Shown here: piece after piece, positions 8,615-15,980 of the stretch
Position numbering within the stretch: position 1 is the first letter of the stretch
Layout of the letters: every line of letters starts with the position of its first letter
Assembly (NCBI GenBank): GCA_017416485.1
Contig: JAFQCH010000005.1
Span: forward strand, 96,031-160,030
Source: Clostridia bacterium
GTDB lineage: Bacteria > Bacillota > Clostridia > Oscillospirales > Acutalibacteraceae
Length of the DNA stretch: 64,000 bases
Direction: 5' to 3'
Made by a program: the position numbers and the translations under genes
The notes under the pieces: generated by a model
Database searches by the model: none
Told to the model about the DNA's origin: nothing
Seen by the model: the letters and a program-made list of their open reading frames with translations, nothing else

Positions 8615-9337
8615 TCAAGGTTTAATAAGTTCGAGTCTTTTAATAAGCTCGTCATAGGATGTACCGGGTTTAACCGGTTCTTTTGCTGCTTCGGTTTCTC
8701 TCTTTCGAGAGAGTCTTGACATCAGTGAATTGGTCACTGCTCTGCGGCTGAAGGTGAAGCTGTCTTCAACCTTGAGTGTTTCTTCATCTTCTGAATCCTT
8801 TTTGAAAAGCAAGTCATCGGCAAAACCGAGTTCGATTGCTTTCTTTGCATTCATCCAGGTTTCAGCATCCATGAAGTGGGACAGCTTTGCACGGGACAGA
8901 CCCGTTTTGATTTCATAAGCGTTGATGATGCTTTCCTTTACTTCAGCAAGCATATCCATAGCTTTCTTCATTTCGTCGCTGTCTCCAATGGCTACGGTCA
9001 AGGGATTGTGAATCATCATAAGGGCTGTGGGTGACATCAGTACTTTCGTACCTGCCATAGCAATTACAGAAGCGGCGGATGCAGCAATGCCGTCAATCTT
9101 CACAGTTACATTTCCCTTGTAATCCATAAGCATGTTATAAATCTGTGCGGCAGCAACGCAGTCACCACCGGGTGAGTTAATCCAAACAACAATGTCACCC
9201 TGACCGGCTTCCAACTCAGCTCTGAACGCCTTGGGGGTGACATCATCGTCGAACCAACTTTCATCTGCGATAGAACCGCAAAGGTAAAGGGTGCGAGTTC
9301 CATCGTTTTCTGTTTTGAAATTCCAGAATTTATTCAT
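8615..9337 (-). CDS. Prohead protease, ClpP-type serine peptidase
   Basis: 240 residues; ATG 9337 behind GGAGGAAGAACCCACAG, overlapping the portal gene end. ClpP fold is shown by VWINSPGGD (about 51-59), the nucleophile Ser87 in GIAASAASVIAMAG, and His110 in MMIHNP, spaced as in ClpP. It is the capsid-maturation protease of S49/ClpP type used by many HK97-like phages. The C-terminal 70 residues are charged and probably dispensable or scaffold-like. Confidence 0.93.
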   Translation of the reverse strand: MNKFWNFKTENDGTRTLYLCGSIADESWFDDDVTPKAFRAELEAGQGDIVVWINSPGGDCVAAAQIYNMLMDYKGNVTVKIDGIAASAASVIAMAGTKVLMSPTALMMIHNPLTVAIGDSDEMKKAMDMLAEVKESIINAYEIKTGLSRAKLSHFMDAETWMNAKKAIELGFADDLLFKKDSEDEETLKVEDSFTFSRRAVTNSLMSRLSRKRETEAAKEPVKPGTSYDELIKRLELIKP

Positions 9338-10595
9338 CTGTGGGTTCTTCCTCCTTTTCAGGTATTTGTCCCGCGAATATTCCGGCGTCGGACATTTTAC
9401 ACATGTTGCCGTTTATAAGGTAAAGGTCGCCACCTTCATCCGCAGGGATTCTGTTAAGATTTTCAAGTTCCCTGATGTCATTAGCGGAAAGCCAACCATT
9501 CTGTCTGCCGATTGCATAGCCGGACATACGGCTTGCATAGTCGCCACGCAGAAGACCATCTACATTAAACTTGAAGAAAAGCTCATCTTTTTCTTTTTCG
9601 TTTAACAGCACACGGAACAAGGCTTGCTCCCAACGAATCAACCAGGGTTGCAAGGTATAGGTCACGAATTCCAAACTCTGCTGCTCGATGTTTGAAAAGC
9701 TTGACTTTTCGAGGTCTCCAACCATATGGGGAGGGACTCGGAATATGCGAGCAATTTCATTAATTTGAAATTTCCTCGTTTCAAGAAACTGTGCCTGTTC
9801 AGGTGAAATACCTATAGGAGTGTATTTCATACCTTCTTCAAGCACGGCTATCTTGTTAGCATTATGGCTACCACCGAAAGTGGACTGCCAACTTTCACGC
9901 ACTCGCTGTGGGTCCTTAATTGTTCCGGGGTGTTCAAGCACACCACCAGGGGCAGCACCGTTAGCAAAGAACTTGGCTCCGTATTCCTCGCAAGCTATTG
10001 CCATACCAATTGCGTTTTTTGCCATAGCGATAGGGCTATAACCGACAAGACCGTCGAATCCAAGTCCGGGAATATGCAGAACATCGGAAGGTGTCAAATA
10101 TACATTTGAACCCTCCATGGTGTTTGCCTCTTCCTTTGAGTGCGAATAGGTGTAGTAAAGCTGACCTTTATCATCACGGTCAACTGTCATTTTGTTTGGC
10201 ATTAAGGGATACAAGGCAACAACCTCGCCCTTGCCATTTCTTATTATCTGTGCATAAGCATTACCCCAAAGGAGCAAGTGTGTCATCAGGGTTTCTCTGA
10301 AAACGAATGAGCTCATTTCAGGGTTCGGTTCATCGTGAAGAAGTCTGTAAAGCGGATGGTCGATGGCTTTATCCTTACTACCACTCTCACCGTAACGATA
10401 AAGATGCAACGGCAAACCCGCCAAGGCTTCAGCGAGGATTCGAACACAAGAGTACACAGCCGTCATCTGCATAGCTGAACGCTCTGTTACAGATTTTCCC
10501 GATGTACTGTTTCCGAAGAAGAAACTGTATCCACTACCCGCTGTACTGTTCGAAGGCTTATCTCTGGAACGAAACAAGCCTGAAAAGATGTTCAT
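9330..10595 (-). CDS. Phage portal protein
   Basis: 421 residues from ATG 10595 (MNIFSGLFRSRDKPS), with AGGAGT seven bases upstream. It has hallmarks of the HK97 portal family (PF04860): SVTERSAMQMTAVYSCVRILAEALAGLPLHLY near the N-terminus, LLWGNAYAQIIRNGKGEVVALYPL, and FQINEIARIFRVPPHMVGDLEKSSFSNIEQQ. It makes the dodecameric vertex through which DNA passes and docks the terminase. Followed immediately by the protease and capsid genes. Confidence 0.95.
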   Translation of the reverse strand: MNIFSGLFRSRDKPSNSTAGSGYSFFFGNSTSGKSVTERSAMQMTAVYSCVRILAEALAGLPLHLYRYGESGSKDKAIDHPLYRLLHDEPNPEMSSFVFRETLMTHLLLWGNAYAQIIRNGKGEVVALYPLMPNKMTVDRDDKGQLYYTYSHSKEEANTMEGSNVYLTPSDVLHIPGLGFDGLVGYSPIAMAKNAIGMAIACEEYGAKFFANGAAPGGVLEHPGTIKDPQRVRESWQSTFGGSHNANKIAVLEEGMKYTPIGISPEQAQFLETRKFQINEIARIFRVPPHMVGDLEKSSFSNIEQQSLEFVTYTLQPWLIRWEQALFRVLLNEKEKDELFFKFNVDGLLRGDYASRMSGYAIGRQNGWLSANDIRELENLNRIPADEGGDLYLINGNMCKMSDAGIFAGQIPEKEEEPTDE

Positions 10596-10624
10596 AAAAT
10601 CAACTCCTGTTTGTAAATTTTGGT

Positions 10625-10660
10625 ATATAAAAAGCACCTACCGAAAAAACGATAGATGCC
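10625..10660 (-). terminator. Rho-independent terminator or attenuator upstream of portal
   Basis: On the leftward strand GCATCTATCG, a TTTTTT loop and CGGTAGGTGC form a 10-bp stem (two G-U pairs) followed by TTTTTATA. It separates the PAPS-reductase-like gene from portal, so portal-to-tail transcription must read through it or start nearby. Confidence 0.65.
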
Positions 10661-10662
10661 TT

Positions 10663-10756
10663 TTATGCTATTCCGAGGATTTCCAACAACTTAATAATCT
10701 GCACAAGGAAAGCTGTGATGTACAGCCCCGGCAGTACTAAAAGTCCGTGAATCATA
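10663..10756 (-). pseudogene. Possible tiny hydrophobic ORF broken at a T5 run
   Basis: An ATG at 10754-10756 has a strong AAAGGAG site seven bases upstream but reads only 21 codons. After the run of five T, the neighbouring frame encodes 26 or so codons of a strongly hydrophobic helix (LVLPGLYITAFLVQIIKLLE) ending at TAA 10663-10665, with no start codon of its own. One base fewer in the T run would give a 30-residue membrane peptide. This may be a decayed gene, a slippery site, or a base-calling error. Confidence 0.35.
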
Positions 10757-10759
10757 TGA

Positions 10760-11542
10760 CTACTCCTTTCCATTAAAATCATCCAGCCTTTTCCTTAATT
10801 CAGAAAAGAACTCTTTTCCTTTAATTGGCAATCCCTGGGCAGTTCTTTCTTCTTCAAAACTGAAGCGTATTTCAAGTTCTTCTGCCGAGTAGTTCTTTAA
10901 GAACTTACGCCAGGTGTGCTTATCCATATATCTCAACTTTTCCCATAGTTCGGGAAAGTGAGTGCGAAGTTTGCGTAATTCATCAAAAGACTGAAGAGGA
11001 CAGCACCAACAGGATACACGATGGAAGATATCATAAAGACCTTCCCAATCGAAACCTCTCTCTTTGCAGTATTGAAGGCAGTCGTTTTCGGTCATACCCC
11101 AATCAATGAGGGGGTAATTAAACTCGTGTACTCTCTGAGGCTCATCTGCTGCAATGCCGATGTACTGCTCGATTTCATAATCTTTAGAAAGACCACGGAG
11201 ATAGTGATTTATTACCCTTGTTTTCAAGGTTGCCGTACACCAACGATTCCTCGGCCCCGCCCAACTGAATCCTTTTCTACCTTGAAGTTCGGGGTTTCTT
11301 CGTTTAGGTTCGTGTTCAAAGAAAAGGTATTCAAAGCTGTCTTTTCCTTTTAGTCTTGTTATAGGTCTGTCAATGTACTTTTCAAGTTTATCAATGTGTC
11401 TGTACATCGCATCAAACTCAAGTCCGGTATCGCAGAACAAAATAATATCCACAGGCATCCCTTCTTCAAGCATTCGAAGAAGCATAGCCGTGGAGTCTTT
11501 GCCACCGGACAGCGATACAATATGTAATTTTGGTTTACTCAA
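10760..11542 (-). CDS. PAPS reductase/ATP-PPase (PP-loop) family protein
   Basis: 260 residues starting with TTG 11542 (GGAGGTCTTACA upstream). The PP-loop SLSGGKDSTAML lies at residues 10-21, followed by FCDTGLEF and WCTATLK, the pattern of adenine-nucleotide alpha hydrolases of the PAPS reductase group. CWCCP (about 180) suggests a metal or Fe-S site. Family members reduce or activate sulfate, or, as DndC, take part in DNA phosphorothioation. In phages they occur between terminase and portal, as here, and their substrate is unknown. No dndB, D or E neighbour is seen, so a modification role is only a possibility. Confidence 0.8.
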   Translation of the reverse strand: MSKPKLHIVSLSGGKDSTAMLLRMLEEGMPVDIILFCDTGLEFDAMYRHIDKLEKYIDRPITRLKGKDSFEYLFFEHEPKRRNPELQGRKGFSWAGPRNRWCTATLKTRVINHYLRGLSKDYEIEQYIGIAADEPQRVHEFNYPLIDWGMTENDCLQYCKERGFDWEGLYDIFHRVSCWCCPLQSFDELRKLRTHFPELWEKLRYMDKHTWRKFLKNYSAEELEIRFSFEEERTAQGLPIKGKEFFSELRKRLDDFNGKE

Positions 11543-11554
11543 TGTAAGACCTCC

Positions 11555-13156
11555 TTATATAAATAAAATACCTCGGTCGTCATAAACTGAAGTACCAGAT
11601 TCTCCGCCACAGCGTATTGCTCGGTCAAGTGCCATTATGAGGGCAACGGCACCGTCAATCTTCTCTGTAGATTTTTCCTTGTCGGGCTTGATGTTTCCCG
11701 CCGGGTCTGTTCGTATAAAAATGTTATCCATCATCCATCGAAGAACCGGGTGTCCGCTGTGTGCCATTTTTTCTTCAAGGGTCAGTTTCATCAACTCCTT
11801 TGTCGGAGGACTCATGTCCTTAAACCCTTGCCCGAAAGGTACAACAGTGAATCCCATACCTTCAAGGTTCTGAACCATTTGCACCGCACCCCAACGGTCA
11901 AATGCTATTTCTTTTATGTTATATTTTTTGCCGAGTTCCTCTATGAAGTTCTCGATGAACCCATAGTGAACTACATTTCCTTCGGTCGTCTTAAGATAAC
12001 CTTGGCGTTCCCATACATCATACGGTACATGGTCTCTTCGAACACGAAGGTCAAGGTTGTCTTCCGGTATCCAAAAGTACGGCAGTACAGCGTATTTATC
12101 ATCTTCATCTTCCGGTGGGAAGACAAGAACAAAGGCAGTGATATCGGTAGTGGATGAAAGGTCAAGACCACCATAACATACACGCCCTTCAAGTGAATCG
12201 GGATTTGCCGGGAACGAGCATTTATCCCATTTGTCCATTGGCATCCATCGTACTGCCTGTTTTACCCATTGATTTAAGCGAAGCTGTCTAAAACTGTTCT
12301 CCTCGGCAGGGTTTTGTTTTGCCGATTCACAGGCTGCCTCTACTTTATCAATGCCTACTGTTATGCCGAGTGAGGGGTTTGCTTTTGCCCACACCTTCGG
12401 GTCAGTCCAATCATCGTTCTCATCTGCTCCATATATAACAGGATAGAATGTAGGGTCGATTTTTCTACCTTCCATTATGTCTTTAGCTTTTTGGTGAGTT
12501 TCATAACAAATACTGTTAGTGTCTGTTCCTGCTGTAGTAATCAGAAAGTATAATGGTTGCATACGAGCATCACCGGAACCCTTTGTCATGACATCAAAGA
12601 GTTTTCTGTTTGGCTGTGTATGAAGCTCATCAAACAGCACTCCGTGGATGTTGAAGCCGTGCTTTGAATAGGCTTCGGCTGAAAGAACCTGGTAGAAACT
12701 GTTTGTAGGTTCGTATACAATTCTTTTCTGCGACGCAAGTATTTTTACTCGTTTATTCAGAGCCGGACACATTCTTACCATATCAGCTGCAACCTCAAAA
12801 ACGATTGACGCCTGCTGTCGGTCAGCCGCACAACCATAGACCTCGGCTCGTTCTTCACCATCACCGCAAGTGAGCAAAAGAGCAATGGCGGCTGCAAGTT
12901 CCGATTTGCCCATTTTCTTTGGTATTTCTACATATGCATAATTGAACTGTCTATACCCGTTAGGTTTCATTGTACCGAAAAGGTCTCGGATAATCTGTTC
13001 TTGCCAATCAATTAACTCGAAAGGCTTACCCGCCCAGGAACCTTTTGTATGGCAAAGGCACTGCACAAAGTCAACAGCATAATCAGCAGCATCTTTATCG
13101 TAGTAAGAGTCTTTTGACATAAACTTTGTCGGTTTATATTTTTTCAGCTTTCTCAC
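11555..13156 (-). CDS. Terminase large subunit
   Basis: 533 residues; GTG 13156 with AAGGAGGTAACAGC upstream. ATPase domain: PKKMGKSELAAAIAL (Walker A-like, about 85) and GVLFDELHTQP (Walker B, about 175). Nuclease domain: GGLDLSSTTDITAFVLVF (about 330), then IAFDRWGA and the C-terminal DGAVALIMALDRA. This is the HK97/phage terminase type (PF03354 group). It cuts and pumps DNA. The partner small subunit is unusually distant, at 22,674-23,231. Confidence 0.95.
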   Translation of the reverse strand: MRKLKKYKPTKFMSKDSYYDKDAADYAVDFVQCLCHTKGSWAGKPFELIDWQEQIIRDLFGTMKPNGYRQFNYAYVEIPKKMGKSELAAAIALLLTCGDGEERAEVYGCAADRQQASIVFEVAADMVRMCPALNKRVKILASQKRIVYEPTNSFYQVLSAEAYSKHGFNIHGVLFDELHTQPNRKLFDVMTKGSGDARMQPLYFLITTAGTDTNSICYETHQKAKDIMEGRKIDPTFYPVIYGADENDDWTDPKVWAKANPSLGITVGIDKVEAACESAKQNPAEENSFRQLRLNQWVKQAVRWMPMDKWDKCSFPANPDSLEGRVCYGGLDLSSTTDITAFVLVFPPEDEDDKYAVLPYFWIPEDNLDLRVRRDHVPYDVWERQGYLKTTEGNVVHYGFIENFIEELGKKYNIKEIAFDRWGAVQMVQNLEGMGFTVVPFGQGFKDMSPPTKELMKLTLEEKMAHSGHPVLRWMMDNIFIRTDPAGNIKPDKEKSTEKIDGAVALIMALDRAIRCGGESGTSVYDDRGILFI

Positions 13157-13182
13157 GCTGTTACCTCCTTTATGAGTAATAA

Positions 13183-13229
13183 AAAAACAGCCCTGTAGGC
13201 TGCTACGAGAGAAAGAGCCGAACGGCTCC
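13183..13229 (-). terminator. Tandem hairpins with U-tract before terL
   Basis: Leftward, a GAGCCGTTCGGCTC hairpin (about 13,214-13,229) is followed by CAGCC-TACAG-GGCTG (about 13,190-13,206) and TTTTTTT. The second is a standard Rho-independent terminator for the small-gene operon upstream, so terL is probably transcribed from elsewhere or by antitermination. The stretch ACGAGAGAAAGAGCC beside the first hairpin recurs at 14,129-14,143. Confidence 0.7.
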
Positions 13230-13251
13230 TTCAGTTATATGTGATTAAAAC

Positions 13252-13506
13252 TTACTTGCTAAAATAATGGGTTGAGGAATAACAGTCTGAACCATCCTCT
13301 TCGTTGACCACTTCATCAACAAGGTTGAGGTTGAAGTTATTCTTAATTAGCACATTAAGAAATGCGTGGTCGTGCTTCCAATCACCCCAAGAAATGTCAA
13401 TTGCTATCGTTCCATCCGCTGTAAGTTCGACATTGTAATATCTTCCGTTTTCTTCGAGCTTGTTGCCGATGTCTCTTATAAGCTTCATCTTATCTTTTCT
13501 TGTCAT
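13252..13506 (-). CDS. Hypothetical protein of the leader-repeat island
   Basis: About 84 residues from ATG 13506 (MTRKDKMKLIRDIGNKLEE), with GGAGGG seven bases upstream; the in-frame codon at 13521 lies on that site. The sequence begins with a basic helix and continues with beta strands (YYNVELTADGTIAIDISWGDW). Not recognised. Last gene of the operon 13,252-14,011. Confidence 0.65.
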   Translation of the reverse strand: MTRKDKMKLIRDIGNKLEENGRYYNVELTADGTIAIDISWGDWKHDHAFLNVLIKNNFNLNLVDEVVNEEDGSDCYSSTHYFSK

Positions 13507-13524
13507 TGCTTTTCCCTCCATTTC

Positions 13525-13791
13525 TTATTTTGCCATTTGCTGAATGCACCAGGCAATTGCGTGTCCGTTGTCTTCAAACGAAACTTCAGAGGTTTTTATA
13601 AGGGAAATTCTGCATTCGCAATCTGCAAGTCCGGTCTCTTCAGGGGTTTCAATGAACTCCCAAATCTCTGCGATAAATCCGCCTCTCCAATTTACATCTG
13701 TTACGAAAACCTTGTCTCCGTACTGTAAAACGGCTCCGTAGCTTGCTGAAACATTGCACTGTAATTTTTCCATTGTTGTAAAGCCTGCCAT
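13525..13791 (-). CDS. Hypothetical protein of the leader-repeat island
   Basis: 88 residues; ATG 13791 with GGAGGACAAAACA. A beta-rich small protein (GAVLQYGDKVFVTDVNWRGGFIAEIWEF) with three cysteines; the SH3- or KOW-like look is only an impression. Middle gene of a three-gene operon behind leader repeat A. Function unknown. Confidence 0.65.
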   Translation of the reverse strand: MAGFTTMEKLQCNVSASYGAVLQYGDKVFVTDVNWRGGFIAEIWEFIETPEETGLADCECRISLIKTSEVSFEDNGHAIAWCIQQMAK

Positions 13792-13804
13792 TGTTTTGTC
13801 CTCC

Positions 13805-14011
13805 TTAATCGTTGATTACCACTGCTTTGTAGTATCCGAAAGCGTCTCTTGCAATTCCGTAGTTGCATTCAACCCCGTACTTGCGGTCAAAGGCTTTTGC
13901 TTTCTTCGCAAGGTTTGTAGCTGCGTTTCTGCTTTCTTCTCTTGTCATTCCTTCGAAGCGGTATTCTCCGGTCTTCTGAAGGGTGCGAATCTGTTCGTTA
14001 AGGTTTGTCAT
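13805..14011 (-). CDS. Hypothetical protein of the leader-repeat island
   Basis: 68 residues; ATG 14011 with GGAGGACACAACA, which is part of the repeated leader. Two helices rich in R, E and A (EQIRTLQKTGEYRFEGMTREESRNAATNLAKKAKAF) precede a short beta end (YYKAVVIND). First gene of the operon led by repeat A. Not recognised beyond being typical of small phage or conjugative-element genes. Confidence 0.65.
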   Translation of the reverse strand: MTNLNEQIRTLQKTGEYRFEGMTREESRNAATNLAKKAKAFDRKYGVECNYGIARDAFGYYKAVVIND

Positions 14012-14014
14012 TGT

Positions 14015-14132
14015 TGTGTCCTCCGTTCTTTATTGTGTACCCATATTAACTCTAAAAGCACATAATATCCAGTCATTTCGGAGATATATATTACACAAAC
14101 ATTAGGCTTAAATACTGTGTATATTTGTACGA
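14015..14132 (-). repeat. Leader repeat copy A
   Basis: About 118 bases directly before the 14,011 start. On the leftward strand it runs from ACACAGT through TTGTGTAATATATATCTCCG, AAATGACTGGATAT and TTAATATGGGTACACAATAA to the ribosome site CGGAGGACAC. Copies B and C are close to identical over most of this length and D keeps the core. Such a unit in front of four operons is best read as a shared promoter/operator plus ribosome site. Confidence 0.8.
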
Positions 14133-14165
14133 GAGAAAGAGCCTATAAAAGACTCCTTCCTGTTA

Positions 14166-14597
14166 TTATTTTATGCCGTTGTCGAACCTTACTTTAAGGT
14201 AGCAATAGCAATAGATGTTGTATTCGCCTTTGTTCGGATTCAAGCGAAAGAGGTATGTGTGTTTCTCTGTATCCGCTCTGAACCCGTAATGGTTTCTGTC
14301 ATCGTTAAAAGCACTGTTCGGGTTCGCATTACAGTATGCTTTAAGATGCTCTCTGCAAGAGAGCACTTTTCCGTATTCGGCTGCGAAACGAAGGGTGTTT
14401 ATAACAATGTCGAATTCCTGGGTAAAGGCAGCCGTTTTAAATTCGGTCATCAATTCATTCCAGGTTGAATAAAACTCTTTCCCGGTACTGCCGAAATCGG
14501 CTCGTAGGTAACCGATGCAACCGAGTTCTTCATACCCGTTGGGGGATTGCTTAAAAGTATAAGGCCTTTCAATTGCTGTTAATGCTCTGAATGTCAT
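14166..14597 (-). CDS. Hypothetical protein of the leader-repeat island
   Basis: 143 residues; ATG 14597 with AAGGAGGGGCAAGAAA. Features: an N-terminal TFRALTAIERPYTFKQ segment, aromatic-rich stretches and a C-terminal KHTYLFRLNPNKGEYNIYCYCYLK. These LPD-like segments recur in proteins of phages and conjugative elements of Clostridia, but I cannot name a family. Last gene of the operon behind leader B. Confidence 0.65.
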   Translation of the reverse strand: MTFRALTAIERPYTFKQSPNGYEELGCIGYLRADFGSTGKEFYSTWNELMTEFKTAAFTQEFDIVINTLRFAAEYGKVLSCREHLKAYCNANPNSAFNDDRNHYGFRADTEKHTYLFRLNPNKGEYNIYCYCYLKVRFDNGIK

Positions 14598-14611
14598 TTT
14601 CTTGCCCCTCC

Positions 14612-14878
14612 TTAACCTTCTACAATCTTGTATCCGTTGTATTTGAAATTTTTAACCATCTCAATGGCTGTTTGAAGAGCTATAACAAAGTCCTCTGTTT
14701 GTTCAATAGTTTTTGTTCCGCAAGCTGACCAGTTGAGTCCGAGCTGAATGGTTGCATTAGGGTCTCCCCAGGTGGGCAACTCGTATGCTTCGATTCTGTC
14801 ATCGGAAAGGAGCCTAATTTCCTTTGTAAGGGCTCTGTATTCGTTTCTGAATTCTTCGTAAGCAACTGTCTTTACCAT
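14612..14878 (-). CDS. Hypothetical protein of the leader-repeat island
   Basis: About 88 residues from ATG 14878 (MVKTVAYEEFRNEYRALTKE), placed eight bases after AAGGAGG; the in-frame TTG at 14902 would read through that site. Helical start, then a compact region (YELPTWGDPNATIQLGLNWSACGTKT) and a C-terminal helix. It overlaps none of its neighbours and lies in the leader B operon. Function unknown. Confidence 0.6.
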   Translation of the reverse strand: MVKTVAYEEFRNEYRALTKEIRLLSDDRIEAYELPTWGDPNATIQLGLNWSACGTKTIEQTEDFVIALQTAIEMVKNFKYNGYKIVEG

Positions 14879-14891
14879 TTCAAAAGCCTCC

Positions 14892-15080
14892 TTAACGCTC
14901 AATTCTGAAAAGGAAATCGCCGTCGTTGGAAACTGCGAAATCGGTTACAATGCAATCATCAAATGTGTCGGGGATGGACTTCATCGAGCCTTCGAAGAAA
15001 GTCTTGTCCAGGCTTGTGTTTGCAAGGGTTACTGTTGCGTTTCGGTTAATCAATTCGTAAAATTTGTAAAGCTTAATCAT
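14892..15080 (-). CDS. Hypothetical protein of the leader-repeat island
   Basis: 62 residues; ATG 15080 with GGAGGACATTCCA from leader repeat B. Alternating strands (NATVTLANTSLDKTFFEGSM, CIVTDFAVSNDGDFLFRIE) suggest a small beta fold. First gene behind leader B. Not recognised. Confidence 0.6.
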   Translation of the reverse strand: MIKLYKFYELINRNATVTLANTSLDKTFFEGSMKSIPDTFDDCIVTDFAVSNDGDFLFRIER

Positions 15081-15085
15081 TGGAA

Positions 15086-15196
15086 TGTCCTCCGTTCTTT
15101 ATTGTGTACCCATATTAACTCTAAAAGCCTGATATATCCAGTCATTTCGGAGATATATATTACACAATCATTCGGGAGGAAAACTGTGTATTTTAT
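15086..15196 (-). repeat. Leader repeat copy B
   Basis: Second copy, nearly identical to A over about 100 bases, including the AACGGAGGACAT ribosome-site end, the TTGGGTACACAATAA-like part (here ATGGGTACACAATAA), TGACTGGATATATC, and the TTGTGTAATATATATCTCCG block. It ends next to ACACAGTTTTC just after the stop of the following upstream gene (15,193), so it fills the whole intergenic space. Confidence 0.8.
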
Positions 15197-15402
15197 TGCA
15201 CCATTTCCGCTGTGTGCTTATGGATGACATCAAGGATTTTGTCCTGTTCGGAAACGGGTAGACCGAGAGTTTCAAGAGACTCACGGATTCCGCAATCAGG
15301 GCATATCATAGTTTCGTTGTCTGTTCTTGAAAGAGCAGGAACACCGATATATTCTTTTCCGCATTTGGGGCATATACCCCTGCGTGTATTATTGGTTTTC
15401 AT
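15193..15402 (-). CDS. Zinc-ribbon small protein
   Basis: About 69 residues from ATG 15402 (MKTNNTRRGICPKCGKEY), with AAGGAGG six bases upstream; the longer in-frame start at 15429 lies within the neighbour. Two CxxC pairs (CPKCG and CPDCG, about 22 residues apart) make a zinc ribbon. Proteins of this size in mobile elements may bind nucleic acid, but nothing specific can be said. Follows the cyclotransferase gene in the leader C operon. Confidence 0.7.
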   Translation of the reverse strand: MKTNNTRRGICPKCGKEYIGVPALSRTDNETMICPDCGIRESLETLGLPVSEQDKILDVIHKHTAEMVQ

Positions 15403-15865
15403 AGTGAACCTCCTTATAACTTTCAGCATAGGCTTTCATAAGATAAAGCTGTTCGAACTTGAAATTTCTGTAACCCTCACTGCAAACGGAAATGTATCCG
15501 GTGGAGGGTAAACCCAAAGGTCGGTCTTCGTGCATAATGTAAATGAAACAATCACGCTCTCTGACCTTGTCGGTTACAATACCTTTGATTTTCAAGCGGA
15601 GTTCCTTTTTATAATAGAAATCCGGATAGCCTTCATATCGGTCGAGTCTTAACTCATCCCTTTCATCGACTTCCCAAACCCCCAAAGGTACTCTCGAACC
15701 CTTTTTCGGTTCGACTGTAAGGTAAGAACCTGTCTTACTGCCTTTGAAAAGCAATTGATAATCTTCAAGCCAGGCCGTGCCTATGACTTTTGCATTGGGG
15801 CAGCGGTAACGCATTTGAGCAACATTCAGGTTGCTACCATAAGCTACATAGTATCGTTTGTTCAT
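15389..15865 (-). CDS. Gamma-glutamylcyclotransferase (AIG2-like) family protein
   Basis: 158 residues; ATG 15865 with AAAGGATGATAAAAA. The family P-loop-like motif VAYGSNLN at residues 8-15, the LEDYQLLFKG strand, and LDRYEGYPDFYYKKEL with the conserved acidic residue in the YEG(Y/H) region mark the GGCT/AIG2 fold. Members cleave gamma-glutamyl amides to 5-oxoproline. The adjoining amidoligase makes glutamyl-type amide bonds, and such pairs have been noted in phages and other bacteria, so the two probably act on the same unknown conjugate. Confidence 0.85.
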   Translation of the reverse strand: MNKRYYVAYGSNLNVAQMRYRCPNAKVIGTAWLEDYQLLFKGSKTGSYLTVEPKKGSRVPLGVWEVDERDELRLDRYEGYPDFYYKKELRLKIKGIVTDKVRERDCFIYIMHEDRPLGLPSTGYISVCSEGYRNFKFEQLYLMKAYAESYKEVHYENQ

Positions 15866-15980
15866 TTTTTATCATCCTTTCCGAAAGGGTATCCCTTTCA
15901 CCACCTTAAGGACGGTCAAGCCGTCCGAGGTGTTTATAGGGTCTGTCCCTTCGGTCAATTTTTGGTTAACCGCCGTTCCT
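15866..15980. other. Structured spacer between amidoligase and cyclotransferase genes
   Basis: About 115 bases with two short perfect palindromes, GGACGG...CCGTCC (15,910-15,926) and GAAAGGGATACCCTTTC (15,881-15,897), the latter just before the cyclotransferase ribosome site. No U-tract follows, so this looks more like mRNA processing or translational structure than a terminator. No gene is seen. Confidence 0.4.
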
